Positions 47,810 to 59,024 are shown, counted from the first letter of the stretch. The stretch: DNA of 64,000 nt from Aselliscus stoliczkanus (GCA_033961575.1 CM066727.1:118470434-118534433), one strand, 5' to 3'. The notes: generated from the letters alone by a model not told the origin. Numbers and translations are program-made.

Positions 47810-48660
47810 CTGGTTCTAAAGAGATGGGGTGGAGACAAGAAGTTCCTAGAAGCTGGAGATTGCCACACATTGCACGTCTGAAAGTTCTTACCTTTCCAAG
47901 AGGTGGATCCAGGGGACCCCCAGTCTGCCCTTCCATAGGGCAGAAGATTTCTGACCAGCCAGGTAAAGATCAGGGTTCAGATAAATGGCTTCACCTTTAT
48001 TCCAATACCTGAAGCTCTTCATACCAGGATTTACATCCTAGTGCAATCCAAAAGAAACACTTAGCTCCATTCTGTTGGACATAAGGCCTCCAAATACTTT
48101 TCAAAACCAAAAAAAAATTACCAGTCAGGCCTAAATGCCAATGCAGTCTGGTGCCAGGGTACCACTTATAATCTATAAATCTATAGGCAGGATTATTGAG
48201 GTGAGTAAATTGGACTCAGGTGTACTACGAATCCCCTAAAAATTATATGCCATGTGCGTGCATGCGTGCGTGCGAGTGTGCACGTACATTTTTCTAAAAA
48301 ATGGTGCCACAGCCTTTTCACATTATTAAAGGGATCCATGCCCTCTGAATGGATAAGAATCACTACTTATTACAGATATCCTAGGCCTTCAAAGAAATAC
48401 TCTCCAGACAGATCCCCCTCATCCTTGGCCATGACACAACCCGGAACACAAGTTCACCACCAGTCTATGAATGGGTTCACTTACTGCATTTGCAGGTACA
48501 TAGACTTATCCTAGGATCAGCACGAGGTGGTAAGGCATACCAAAGACCTGGGAATGAGCAAGTCCTGATTAAATCAATCCATCTAGAAGCTGACAAGAGG
48601 GAGGTTATATGCCACCAAGAGAAAGATTAGTAATTATTTGATCAAATCCAAACGATTTGA
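47810..48660. other. no gene recognised
   Basis: Unassigned sequence between the hairpin and an MLT1, with a short GTGC-rich tract at 48254-48285. Confidence 0.5.
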
Positions 48661-48666
48661 TATTGT

Positions 48667-49003
48667 TTTAGTGTGTTTGGGCTGCTGTAACAAAATACCA
48701 CAGACTAGGTAGCTTATAAATAGCAAAAACTTATTGCTCACAGTTCTGGAGGCTGGGAAGTTTAAGATCAAGGCTCCAGCATGGTCATGTTCTGGTGAAG
48801 GCTCTCTTCTGGTTCACAGCTGGAGCCTCCTCACTGTGTCCTCACACGGTGGAAGGGCCAGGGAGCTCTGTGGGGTCTCTTCATGAGGGTTCCACCTTTA
48901 TCATTGAATCAGCTCCCCAAACCATTTCCTGATATCCTCACCTTTAGGGGTTAGGATTGCAAAAATGAATTTTGGAGGGACATAAACATTCAGACCATGG
49001 CAG
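48667..49003 (-). mobile_element. MLT1-type LTR (MLT1B-like)
   Basis: GGGCTGCTGTAACAAAATAC, CACAGTTCTGGAGGCTGGG, CACTGTGTCCTCACACGGTG and AATTTTGGAGGGACATAAAC occur in the expected order for a reversed MLT1B. Confidence 0.8.
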
Positions 49004-49844
49004 ATATTTTCCAGAAACATTCTCCATTAAGAATGCAATTTGACACCAAAAGCAGCACTGGCTAACGACAGACCTTGAAAATGAAGTATGAAATTGTTGG
49101 GTCCTTTTTATTTCTTTTCAAGTACTCAGACCTGGATTTCATGGTCTATTTTTTGAATTAATAATAGCTTTCAGAATTATTGCCATATATTTTGCATAAC
49201 TTCAACAGACAAGGCTGAAGCGGTTCACTGAACTCTGTCTTTGTAAGACTAATTTTCCTATAAAAATAGTAAATGTCAACCAGATAGACATCCCTGTTCT
49301 TCTAAGCTCTGTTTATAATTCCAAGAAATAAACAGACAGTTATTACATTAAAAACATTCCTGTATACCAGCAACATCTAATTTGAATCTGTGGGGCGTTC
49401 AGAGGAAAAACTAAGGGCTGGGGATGATGACACAAAGAACTCCAAAATATGCCTGGTACCTAACACCTGAAACCTGATTTGATTCCACAGTGGAGGAATG
49501 AACCACACCCTTCTCAATATCATTGTTGTCTTGATGTATAGAATGGGATAATATTGGCGACTTAGTCTATCAATAGGCTTCTCTTTAGTTTCTAAATTGC
49601 TTTGAGACAGCACCTTGGAGACACCTTGTGGACCCACAGCAAGAAGTACCATTTGTCAAATAGGGTGTCAGATAAATTAAGTGGGATTCTGGTGTCTATA
49701 TGCATTAATGCCCCCACAGGGACCAATATACTAACTTGGGCAGAATTTACAAAAGCTCCGTTGTAGTGTCACCTCCTCTGTGGCCAACTTAACCCACTCT
49801 CTCCTCTGTGCTGGCCATAGAGACTCATAACTGCTGGCTATTAT

Positions 49845-49930
49845 GTTTGTCTCCCCAACAGGCTGACATCCTGCAAGGCAGGGACCATATCTTATTTACG
49901 TTTGTATCTTTGTATTGTATCTTTGCATCA
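49845..49930 (+). mobile_element. L2 3' fragment
   Basis: TCCTGCAAGGCAGGGACCAT and ATCTTATTTACGTTTGTATC. Confidence 0.65.
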
Positions 49931-50239
49931 ACAAGTTCGCACAAGTTGGTAGCTTGCTGATTGTTTCGCAATCGGCAAGAATTTGTTCGATGACTGTTGG
50001 GATTCATTTAATGAAAGCCAAATGTCGGATCAGAGTCCCAGCCCAACTCTATATGCTCCGACGTGTCCCTACCAGTTCCTACTCCTTGTCCTTAGAGTCC
50101 TGGTGAAAGCACTGAAGGGCGGTACACTTAGGATTTCTATAACACACACCACAGCAGGAAGAGGTGACTCTGACCCTCACACTTCTCAGGGCCCTGGAAG
50201 GATGAAGAATATTAGAAAAATTCTGATGGCCAAACTAAT

Positions 50240-50430
50240 TCAGCTGAATGGTTTAGCAAAACATTTTTCTGTGCCAAGCACTGTTCTACATTTTTATCTT
50301 GTGGGATCCTCAGGTAACTAACTACAGGTGGGTACTGTTACTGTACAAATTTTACATGAGGAAAGAGGCACATGGTGGAGTAACTTGCCCAAGCGAGGGA
50401 GCCTTATGTGAGAATTCCACGTTTCCCACC
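50240..50430 (-). mobile_element. MIR
   Basis: TGTGCCAAGCACTGTTCTAC, TTTTACATGAGGAAAGAGGC and GTAACTTGCCCAAGCGAGG. Confidence 0.82.
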
Positions 50431-51164
50431 TCTGACAAAGCCATTTCCTCTCTGTGTTCCCAAAGACTCAGTACTCAGGCCTGCACCTTGGTGCATTATG
50501 TTGTGAGGAGAGATCCATGTCAGCCTCGTTGGCCAATCAGGGAGTTCCTGGAGGCCTGTATTGGTCACCATTTTGCCTCCCTATTCCGCAGAGTGACTGG
50601 CTGGCAGTCACTTCTCAGTAAGCGTCTGCTGAGTAACTGAACGAGGGGAGTCTCTTTCCAAATCTACACTCCTGGGGAATTTCCCAGAGAAAAGGATGGA
50701 GACAGACTCATCCTTCTGCCTCAGGTGCATGCCGGTGCGTGCCTTTGTGCACACATGTCCCAGCAGCAGCTTCCATAGTGGGCCACGAAGTCTGGTGGAA
50801 CTTACTGGCATTAAAAACCATCCCCCTATAATTTGCTTGAGGTAAAATAGTTTTTAAAATATTCTTTTGTAAGTTACGGAAAGTCAAAGTCGTTTTTTAA
50901 AAAAAAAAACACACGTGTAATTTTAAACTGAGCAATTCTACTTCTAGGAGTGTATCCTAAGAATCGTCAGGGCTGGAGGCCACACATTTAATCTCTGTGG
51001 GGGCTGAGCAGGCATGGAGCTGGGTAAGGGGCTGCTTTCTGTAAATGGTTGGGATGGTGCCACGTTGGAATGGGCCAGCCCATTATTGCAATAGGCTGAG
51101 AGGCATCCAGAACAGCCAAACTTTGTTTTTCAATAGAGCCCAGAAGTTTCAACTTTAAAACATT

Positions 51165-51652
51165 GGCTGTGGTGTATTGCAAAAAACAGACCCAAGTAAT
51201 TCCTCTTCCTCTCTCCAAGCCCCAGGCTAGAACTCTCCCACACCAATGCTGGGCTGGCCTTGGGACGTGCTTTGGCCAACAGGACATTAGCAAAAGGGGT
51301 GCAAGCAGAGGCTTGAAAAGTGCTTGCACACTGCGGCTTGACTTCTTGCTGCCCATGGGATGTCTGCCACCACTGCCAAGTGAGAGAAGCAGGGCAAATG
51401 CTATGAGCAGAAGTGTGTGACCTAGACACCTCTGTTGCCCCAGGCAACAACATGCCACTTGCCAGACATGCCAGTGAGGCCACCTAGATCGCCCAGCCTT
51501 AACCAGCCCACCACAGATGCAGGACAGCTCAGCAGAGATCAGCTGGCTCGGCCAAGATCAAAACAGTCCAGTGGGCTCCCAGAACTGTGAGCAAAGTTTT
51601 CAGCCAATACATGTGGAGGTGGTTTGCTATAGAATAAAAGCTAATGGATGAC
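51165..51652 (+). mobile_element. MLT1-type LTR
   Basis: Features in order are TTTGGCCAACAGGACATTAG, GCAAGCAGAGGCTTGAAAAG, GATGCAGGACAGCTCAGC and GGTGGTTTGCTATAGAATAA. The 156- and 117-codon antisense ORFs over 50988-51483 overlap this LTR. Confidence 0.75.
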
Positions 51653-51654
51653 AA

Positions 51655-53220
51655 AATTTAAATATGTTTGGAGCTGAACGAAAGACTGATCCAGTTCACC
51701 GTAACACCTGGTGAACGTAAAGATTTAACAACAAGGCCTTTTTTTACATCACTGTTTACAATAGTGAAAAAGCAAAACCCACCTAAAGAACCATCGAATG
51801 GACTAGGGGAGCAGTTAACAAGCCAAGGCACATGCAGAACTTGGAAGGTAAGCCACCCCCGCAAACGATGGTGTAGGATACCAGCCACACACATATCTAT
51901 CCAGTTCAGTGTGCCACCCAATTTGGATCAATAGGTATGATTTTACTGCCGCCTGGAACACACGCTGTTGCAGAACTGGAACACTGAGCTGAGGGGATCA
52001 CACAGCACAGTGGAGAGGACGTGATGCTGTAGGAAGGGAGCAAAGCTCAGAAAAAGCCCAGAGCGTTTCTGGGAATGTGCTCAGCTTTGCTTTTTGAGGA
52101 TATAAGAGTATACCATGGAGGCGGTAAACAGCTTTACTCAATTAAGGACATAGTTGGAAAGGGGGTCAGGCAGATACGTTTTGACAGAGTAAGACATTGT
52201 TAGACTGAATAGCTAGTGTCTTAATTTCTTCAAACATGCTGCCAGAAATTATAGGACTTGAAAGTGTTCTCCAAACACAAAGGACGTTGACAATCACTGG
52301 TATAGAACAATCTGTAATGACATGAAAAGATATGTTAAATAAAAGAAGCCAATTGTAAAACAACATGTACAATCCAATCTAACTTTGGTTATAAAAAGAA
52401 TACATGGGCATATGAAACTAACAGATGGACAGAGGCTCAGGGCAGGGGCGTAACTTCCCCGAGGCAAAGAGAGCAGGACTCAGGCTCCTTCAGTTGAGCA
52501 TTTATCTTTGGAAGATGGGAGTAGGGGTAATTCTCATTTTTTTCTTCTTGCTCATTGGTATTTTTTTTCAAACTGTTATAATAAACATGTACTATTTTTG
52601 TACTGAGAAAATTTAATGAAAGTCATAGTTTTTAAAAAGTTTGGAAGCATGCTCATGCATGCCACCTATGTATACACACATAAACACATACACTCTGAAC
52701 CAAAGTGGAGCAAGGCTTTTCTTAAGTCACTGTTTTGTCAGTGCCTGCATATGCTCAGCCACGTTACTGCATTCATTCAGAATTTTGTGGGGGTTAGACA
52801 GTCCCTGGAATTGTAGAATCTTCTCCCATGTGAAAACATATAGACTCCTTGCAGGCATGATACCCGCCTGATTCTCTGGGAGGCAGGCAGATGTCACACA
52901 GCATCACTGTCTGCAGCCAAAGGTAGAAACGAGCCAGTGTTCTGTACGCTCTGTTCCTCTATTCTGCAAATCTTCCACAAGACTGTGAGCAGGTGTGGCG
53001 GCCACTTGGCCATGGAGCCGCCTGGCTCATTAAGGGCAGCGAGTTAGAGCTCTCTAATGGCCCTGGCAGCCCGTCATGGGCAAGTTCATCATGAATTTTC
53101 TTCACTGCTGACAGAGCATAGAAGTGTCTGTGTGCATGACCGAGTCCTTAAAAATGGCAGGAAGATGACCTAGCGAATCATCAGACCCACTTCTAAAATG
53201 CCAGCTGGTCACAGCACAGC
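51655..53220. other. no gene recognised
   Basis: Unassigned sequence with a possible MIR remnant at 52425-52500. 52980-53110 is repeat-free and less AT-rich. Confidence 0.5.
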
Positions 53221-53223
53221 CAG

Positions 53224-53486
53224 CTATACTCCCTCATCCATAAATGGGGTGAGAACAAAAGCTAAAGCAATGCCTGTGGGGATGAATAGCAAAGTAACAA
53301 GTCCAAGGTTCAAAATGAGCAGCCGTTTATTAAAGATGCCATAGAAGTACAGTCTATCACCAGATGCAGTGATGGGGACAAAGTATGAGGATTTTACAAG
53401 ATAACGAATTAATGGCTGGGCTAAAAAATAGAAAATTGAGCTGATGAAGCCAGTCAACCGACCATCCTTCTGAACAGTTTGTTGAA
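53224..53486 (-). CDS. unassigned exon-like ORF with hydrophobic segments
   Basis: I do not recognise this sequence. On the minus strand a pyrimidine-rich stretch ending TTTTACAG is followed from 53486 by an open frame of 86 full codons ending in TAG at 53224-53226. The peptide has one moderately hydrophobic stretch (around FISSIFYFLAQPLI) and one strong membrane-like segment (around LNLGLVTLLFIPTGIALAFVL) near its C-terminus. It lies about 1.9 kb downstream of the CRADD stop on the same strand and overlaps no repeat I can identify. It could be an alternative terminal exon, the last exon of another gene, a fragment of a decayed gene, or chance: AT-rich DNA often yields such hydrophobic ORFs. 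No upstream partner exon was identified. Confidence 0.25.
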
Positions 53487-53904
53487 CTGTAAAATAACTG
53501 ATCTTTTCTAGTAAAGGGAATATGGTTACCACACATCTAAAAGGATGTCATCAACACACCACTGTCATCTTTTTGAGCGCCCTCTTTAGTCTGACTCCAC
53601 CACTCTACACACCTGACATGGGAATGGAGAGAGGTAAAACGCAGATTTTTTTTTTTTCCCTTTGAAAAATCCTGAGTTAAGTCAGAACTACAAAATAGAT
53701 TCTCTGATTATTCAGGGGGCCAGATCACCTGTCCCTTTCTTGATTGGACCCATTGTAGAGTTAATGAAATCACACCACATTTTAAAGCTTAGCAAAAAGC
53801 ATGGTACTAGCACTTTCTCCTGCGGTGCCCTCAGCTTTAGCCATTATTCAGCTTTGTCTGTGGCTGCATCCAGGTTCAGCCTCACCACAGCAGCAACTTG
53901 ACAG

Positions 53905-54115
53905 CTACCATTTCCCAAGATGTGACTCTGCGCCAGGCACTGGATGAGCCCTTGGTGGGCATTATTCCTTTTATCATCACAAAAATCTTGGAGGTGGGAA
54001 CAATCGTTTCCTCATTCTATAAATGAGGAAACTGAGAGGCTTAGAGAAGTGATGTAACTTCCCCAAGGCAAAGCTGCTAGCACAAGGAGAGTAGGACTCA
54101 GGCTTCAAATAGCAT
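53905..54115 (-). mobile_element. MIR
   Basis: CTGCGCCAGGCACTGGATGA, TATAAATGAGGAAACTGAGA and GATGTAACTTCCCCAAGGC. Confidence 0.88.
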
Positions 54116-54179
54116 TTAAGAGAGAGGAGGAGACGCAGCTTGGAGGGGTTTGGAGAGAGCACACAGGCACAGTGCTTCA

Positions 54180-54350
54180 AAGCACACGTTCTAGCTCATT
54201 CCACCGGGCAAATCACTTAATCTCTCTACAGAAGGAGGCTCACCACCCTTGCCCAACTACTTTATACAGTTTTTGTGAGGTCCAAATGAGATCACATATA
54301 TGAAAAGCCTCGAAAACTGTAAAGCATTTGACAAATACCATGTGTTATTA
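54180..54350 (+). mobile_element. MIR
   Basis: GGCAAATCACTTAATCTCTC and GAGGTCCAAATGAGATCACA, then GTAAAGCATTTGACAAATAC. Confidence 0.8.
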
Positions 54351-54561
54351 ATAAAAGGACAAAAGACCAAATCATACTACTTAAGAGCATAACACTTCAA
54401 TCAGCAGGGCTTCAATGGAAAACCCAAGCCAGCTTTTGTCCCCCACACTAAATCCTTTAAATAAATGGCACAGGATTTTCTTGAGCAATCTTTAACAGAT
54501 GAAGGAGGGCTCAGGTATACATGCTGGTACTTGACCTGGTCTTTGCAGGGAGCTTTGGTGG

Positions 54562-54663
54562 TTTTTTTTTGAGGGCAGTGTCACTGGCCCTCATATGTGG
54601 GACCTGAACCGGGGCCGTTGGCTTCCCAAGCCAGCACTTAACCACCGCGCCACTCGGCCGGCC
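54562..54663 (-). mobile_element. short tRNA-derived SINE
   Basis: A head-only copy with a T-run, flanked by GAGCTTTGGTG at 54550-54560 and 54665-54675. It lies beyond the likely CRADD 3' end. Confidence 0.9.
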
Positions 54664-55083
54664 TGAGCTTTGGTGTCTTACATGTAATGCAGACACCCTG
54701 CCTGAGCTATTTATCTTGACTGAAGAAAGTAACCATTTTCCAGTTGCTATCAATTCCATTCCAAACAAACAACTACTATAATTTTACACCTTTAATCTAT
54801 GCAATACGAGAATGAGAAAAAACACCAAACAATACTTCCTTATGAAAGGGCCACATTATATATAGTAATTCACTTTTTTTTTAATCATCATCATTAATAC
54901 TAAAGTCCACAGTTCAGTAAAAGTGGGTGCTTTATGTACAGGACACCTGCACGTAATATGATAACAGCATTTTTTTTTTTTTTAGCAACTATGATTTATC
55001 AGTCTATTAAAAGGCAAGCACACAATTAAAACCTGAACAATTAAAACAAGGCAATCTTCTAGCAATTAAAAACGATGAATTGT

Positions 55084-55205
55084 TGGGCCGGCCAAGTGGC
55101 ACAGTAGTTAAGTGCTGGCTTGGGAAGCCAGCGGCCCCGGTTCGGGTCCCACATATGAGGGCCAGTGACACTGCCCTCAAAAAACAAACAAACAAAAAAC
55201 AAACA
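55084..55205 (+). mobile_element. short tRNA-derived SINE in the likely CRADD 3' UTR
   Basis: The head GGGCCGGCCAAGTGGCACAG to CACTGCCCTC and an AAAC-rich tail. It is flanked by AACGATGAATTGT at 55071-55083 and 55206-55218 and is antisense to CRADD. Confidence 0.92.
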
Positions 55206-55313
55206 AACGATGAATTGTCAAGCCAGTGTGGGAGATATGAGTAACCTGGCCTTTCAGGTAATCTTTCAGGTAGTGTCAAGTGCAAATTCTATTTTCACCT
55301 TTCATTTAAGGAT

Positions 55314-55315
<2 letters not shown>

Positions 55316-55360
<45 letters not shown>
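55316..55360 (+). repeat. (CA)n microsatellite near CRADD stop
   Basis: A CA run of about 20 units; on the CRADD transcript this would be a GU repeat in the 3' UTR, 55-100 nt after the stop. Confidence 0.95.
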
Positions 55361-55361
<1 letters not shown>

Positions 55362-55414
55362 CCCCTTATTCACTCTGGGCACATGCGGCTTGGGGCGGGT
55401 GGATGGAGGCACCA

Positions 55415-55716
55415 TCATTCCAGCATGTGATGGAGCACTGCGGGGTCCGCCTCCACGGCCCGCAGGCCCCTGTGCAAGCTCTGGAAGGTGGCCTCCTTGC
55501 CATAGCGCTGCCTCCAGCGGATGAAGGCCTCCACCATCTGCGACTGCACGTTGTGGGGGTGGTTGGCCTTACAGCGGTAGATATCCGTCTGGGATAGCCC
55601 CAGAGACAGCGCCACAGGCTCCCACTCGGGGCCCAGCCTTTGGGCCAGCTGGTTAATCTGCTGGTCTGACGGAGAACTGTTGAGGATGTGCGCAGGGATC
55701 CCAGCTATGCCGTCAT
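55415..55716 (-). CDS. CRADD: CRADD (RAIDD) last coding exon, death domain
   Basis: This exon encodes the C-terminal part of CRADD/RAIDD, the cytosolic adaptor that links PIDD1 to caspase-2 in the PIDDosome; its death domain binds the PIDD1 death domain. The minus-strand frame gives 99 full codons and a TGA stop at 55415-55417, preceded by a split codon. If the full protein is 199 residues, as in human, the exon covers residues 101-199 and the death domain is about residues 116-188. Recognisable stretches are [44 protein letters not shown] and the C-terminus ending HHMLE. Glycine 128, phenylalanine 164 and arginine 170, positions I recall as altered in human CRADD-related cortical malformation, are all retained. 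The exon starts at 55716 after a good acceptor (pyrimidine tract then CACAG). The CARD exon is not in the window and should lie beyond 64000. No frameshift or stop is seen. The ORF upstream of 55716 is intron read-through. Confidence 0.96.
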
Positions 55717-55740
55717 CTGTGAAGGAGAAAGGCACCAAGA
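55717..55740 (-). promoter_or_regulatory. CRADD: splice acceptor of the CRADD last exon
   Basis: On the minus strand a pyrimidine-rich stretch (CTTTCTCCTT) ends in CACAG directly before the exon. The reading frame is interrupted after the first base of a codon, so the preceding exon must end in phase 1. This fits CRADD protein homology starting abruptly at about residue 101. Confidence 0.85.
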
Positions 55741-55989
55741 TGAGAAGAGCAAGCAAACACTGCTCAAATGGGGGCAGAAAAGGGAAAGACAGGGAGGATG
55801 ACATACACTTCCAACATCAGGGGCCAACTTTTCCTAGTCTTCTTGGGGGCTGATGTAGGGGTTTAAGAAATACCATTCAGCAGCTATGAAAATGTTCATT
55901 ACAGAAAATTTGAAAACAAGAAAATAAGATCAAGTAGAAATCCCACCAGAGAAACTGAACTAATACTAATTTGATCTATTTCAGTCTTT

Positions 55990-56423
55990 TGTTGTAGCGA
56001 CACGCATGACAAGAGCGGTGTTTCGAGAAGGGCGGCGCAGGGTTAATAAAAACAGGAGCCCAGATTAGAGTGCAAGCGGGGCCAAGGGGCTGCAGCCTCA
56101 ATGGACTGAGCCCCGAATCAGGCCAACATGTAACCTTTTATTAGTGATCTTACAAGGAAGTAAAATTTGCAGTTTTCATGGTCTGTGAGTTTCGTGCCTG
56201 CTGACTGTTCTCCCAGAAAACCCCATTGGGCTCCAACACAATTGTGCCTTCACACACACATCACCCCATGGGATGGAGTCGCATTACTGAAACCATCCCA
56301 TAAGACACATTGCCCGATATCGTTCCATTGGGCCTCAGCATTCCAAGATACTCCCTTAAGGAACCTTTTACCAATATTTTTCCATTGGGTCTCAGCCTTC
56401 CAATACACTTCCTTAAGATGTCA
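55990..56423 (-). mobile_element. solo LTR of an endogenous retrovirus
   Basis: In minus orientation the segment begins TGACATC and ends CTACAACA, giving the expected TG...CA ends. It is flanked by a 4-bp direct repeat CTTT (55986-55989 and 56424-56427), a size usual for gamma-like class I elements. Within it are U3-like imperfect repeats of 57 bp, AATAAA-like and TTATTAA-containing sequence, and a C-rich U5-like stretch. No internal retroviral coding sequence adjoins it, so it is a solo LTR. It lies about 270 bp upstream of the CRADD last-exon acceptor, in the same orientation as the gene. The family was not named. Confidence 0.7.
56325..56423 (-). repeat. 57-bp imperfect tandem repeats in LTR U3
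   Basis: The plus-strand motif CCATTGGG followed by a CTCAGC...TTCCAA...CTTAAG block occurs at 56325 and again at 56382, a spacing of 57 bp. A weaker third unit lies at about 56260-56310. Each unit carries CCAATGG on the minus strand, a CCAAT-box-like motif, which suits a duplicated enhancer in U3. Confidence 0.6.
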
Positions 56424-56429
56424 CTTTTG

Positions 56430-57650
56430 ACACGGGGTTAGTGCGGGGCGTGGGGGGCAAACAGTTTGGCAGCTGTAAGGCAACATTTTGTATATAAAAC
56501 AGATATTTAGGATTACATCTCACAAACTGCTTTGTAACGTGCTTTTTCACTTCCATCTCTTTCACCAGAGGCCATGCGGGGGATTCTGGGGGAATTTGAG
56601 AATGCCTGCCTGGACCCCAGTTCCCTCTGGTGCTGATCTGTGGGTACAGGGATGACACTCTCTCCTGCAGGAATGGCTAGTGCTGGAGGGTAACATGCTA
56701 AACCGAACAGCTACTCTTTCCTGATGAACTTGAATATCACCAAGCAAATTGGCAGTGTTTAACAGAAGCAGGAGCCAGGAGGCCCACTGAGAAAAAAATG
56801 AAACTGAGAGGCTATGAGGCAGCAGATAGAGAGGGAAGCTGAGGTCACTATCCCAGCACAGGCCCGAGGAGGAGAGTCACCATCCTGGCAGAGCCCAGAG
56901 CCGGAAGCACGGGCTGCGGTAGGACAGTGAGAGAATCAGACCTTGCTGTCCTAAACTGGATTCCAGCCTCCTGGAAGTCAGGCTGCTGAGGGGGTCTGAC
57001 CTTGAGTGAGTGACTATATGTGTTCCCAGCACATCCAATCAGAAGGGCCAGCAGTTACACAGAAGAACTTCCAGAGGAAGGGTGTTAACGCTAAGCCCGG
57101 AATGTGGGAAGCAGCCCAGAGAAGGAAAGGAAAGGAGTGTACCCTATGCAGAAAGAACTGCAAATGCAAAGGCCCTGAGGCAGAAGAACATGGCACATTC
57201 AAGAAAGTGAAAGAAATTCCTGTAGCAAGGTGCAGAGGTTGAGAAGGACTCCAAAAGTCCTAAATTATGGATCTGGTTACTGGGTAGACCAGGACTGTTC
57301 CTGGTTCAGACAATGGTATGATAGCACACTGTGCTACACTTCCTGTCACCAGCATCACAGGAATTCAAGTCAAGCTCACTTCACACTCACCAGCTCATTG
57401 TTCTGATTTATGAATTCAATAAGAAGGCAAAAGCCATCCTATTAGAAGAGCCGATGTTTTCCACTGCACGTGCCTTCGGCCTCTAGACAGCTGCCAATGC
57501 CTTAGGCATGAGTTACAAAATTATTGTCAAGGACTCTTTCTGGTGTTTGTCAAGATTGTCATTTTAAAAAAAAGTCTGAGAAGCATTTAAAATAATGATG
57601 ATATGACTGACCAATATTTTATATTATTTTATGGCTTTTATAAAAATAAG
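56430..57650. other. no gene recognised (intron)
   Basis: Unassigned intronic sequence; the 78-codon ORF at 57006-57242 has no recognised motif. Confidence 0.5.
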
Positions 57651-57658
57651 GGCTCATT

Positions 57659-57766
57659 GGGCTGGCTGAGTGGCGTGGTGGTTAAGCGCTGGCTTAGGAA
57701 GCCAGTGGCCCTGGTTCAGTCCCACATATGAGGGCCAGTGACACTGCCCTCAAAAAAAAAAAAAAA
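57659..57766 (+). mobile_element. short tRNA-derived SINE
   Basis: The head GGGCTGGCTGAGTGGCGTGG to CACTGCCCTC then an A-run. It is flanked by ATAAGGGCTCATT and ATATGGGCTCATT. Confidence 0.9.
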
Positions 57767-57993
57767 ATATGGGCTCATTTAAAAAATTCAAAAAACACAA
57801 AAATGTACAGAGAAGAAAACAAATCATCCAATCTCCCACCATTGTATTTTCAGTCAGATATGTCTTTACATACACATACTGTTGGAAGAATAATATAACA
57901 GCTCTCTTCTTAGAATTATTTAATTTTGTTTGACTATAACAGAAGAAAAATAAGAAATCAAACTAAATGGCTTTCTGACCTGCAGTTAAATAC

Positions 57994-57995
57994 TC

Positions 57996-58043
<48 letters not shown>
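57994..58043 (+). repeat. (CA)n microsatellite
   Basis: An uninterrupted CA run of about 24 units in the likely CRADD intron. Confidence 0.95.
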
Positions 58044-58044
<1 letters not shown>

Positions 58045-59024
58045 AAGATTTAATGCTGAGAAAAAAATTATGAAATTTTAAGAGGTAAACTGCATGGTTT
58101 TATATTAATACTCCACAATGAACATTTTATATTTCCCTCCTTTTCCTCATCCCTCTTGACTTTTGTCGCTTATATCATTTTTATTGTGCAAGGTGCAGAC
58201 CATTTATATACTTCTGTAACAATAATCCCCCCAGCTGTTTAGCCTTAAAGCTACATTAGAATGGTCTGAATGTTCACTAGTGTTGTTGTTACTGTATTTT
58301 TAACCATGGCATTTCCACTCCTGAGTCTGTTATTTAGATTTGAGTTTTGGAGTCAGTTTCATCATAGGGTGGTTTTTATCAAGAAATGTTCATGGTTCCT
58401 ATATTTCTTGAGTTCTTTCAGATCAAGACTGCTTATTGCCTTCGCTGCTGTAATAACTTAATATTTATAAAAACAATTTCATATTACATTAGTTTAACAT
58501 TATACTTTTCAATTATGCATATAATTTTATATGATTTAAATACTTATATTCCTCTTACAAGTTTGTAGACCTTGCTCATATTTCATGGCAGAGAACGTTG
58601 ATGAGGAGAATTCTGATATCACCTTGACCTTCCCCATTTTCTATAACTTGCTTTTTCTGTCTGGAGTTTATAAGACTGAAGCTTTAGACCAGCAGATAGC
58701 TTGGTCATTTTCTATCTGCTTTTCCAAGCATGACTTTCTGACCAAAGATTTAGTTATTCCTTCCTTTCAGAAAAATCTTCTTGAGTTATATCTTTGCATA
58801 CTTTTCCTGCTTCATGTGCTATATGGCTTTGCCTATCCTCCACGGAAATCATTTTCTCTCTCGTTGCTTTAACTCCCTGTGGTTATCTCATACCTTTCCC
58901 CATGCCACTCATTTGATTTTCAGTTATGTCTGTTCTGGGTTTTTTTTTTTTTTTTCTGGTTCAAATCTTGTATTGTGTTTTAATTCAAATTTCATTTCTT
59001 GACTCTTCAATCTATCTTTTAAAA

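Larger units (their letters stand above)
54855..55414 (-). other. CRADD: probable CRADD 3' UTR
   Basis: This is the sequence downstream of the CRADD stop on the minus strand. It contains a CA/GT microsatellite (55316-55360) and an inserted short SINE (55084-55205). A variant polyadenylation signal ATTAAA reads on the minus strand at about 54880-54885, and a second at 54791-54796. No canonical AATAAA is seen on that strand between these points and the stop. The end of the UTR is inferred only from the signal and from my recollection that the CRADD 3' UTR is roughly 0.5 kb. Confidence 0.4.

Noticed and set aside
47659..47868. 69-codon minus-strand ORF with an internal peptide repeat
   Set aside because: The peptide repeat merely reflects the inverted/direct repeat arms of the hairpin.
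50988..51458. 156-codon minus-strand ORF
   Set aside because: Most of it lies antisense over an MLT1 LTR.
55717..55804. Extension of the CRADD frame to an upstream ATG
   Set aside because: This part is intron: a good acceptor lies at 55717 and CRADD similarity stops exactly there.
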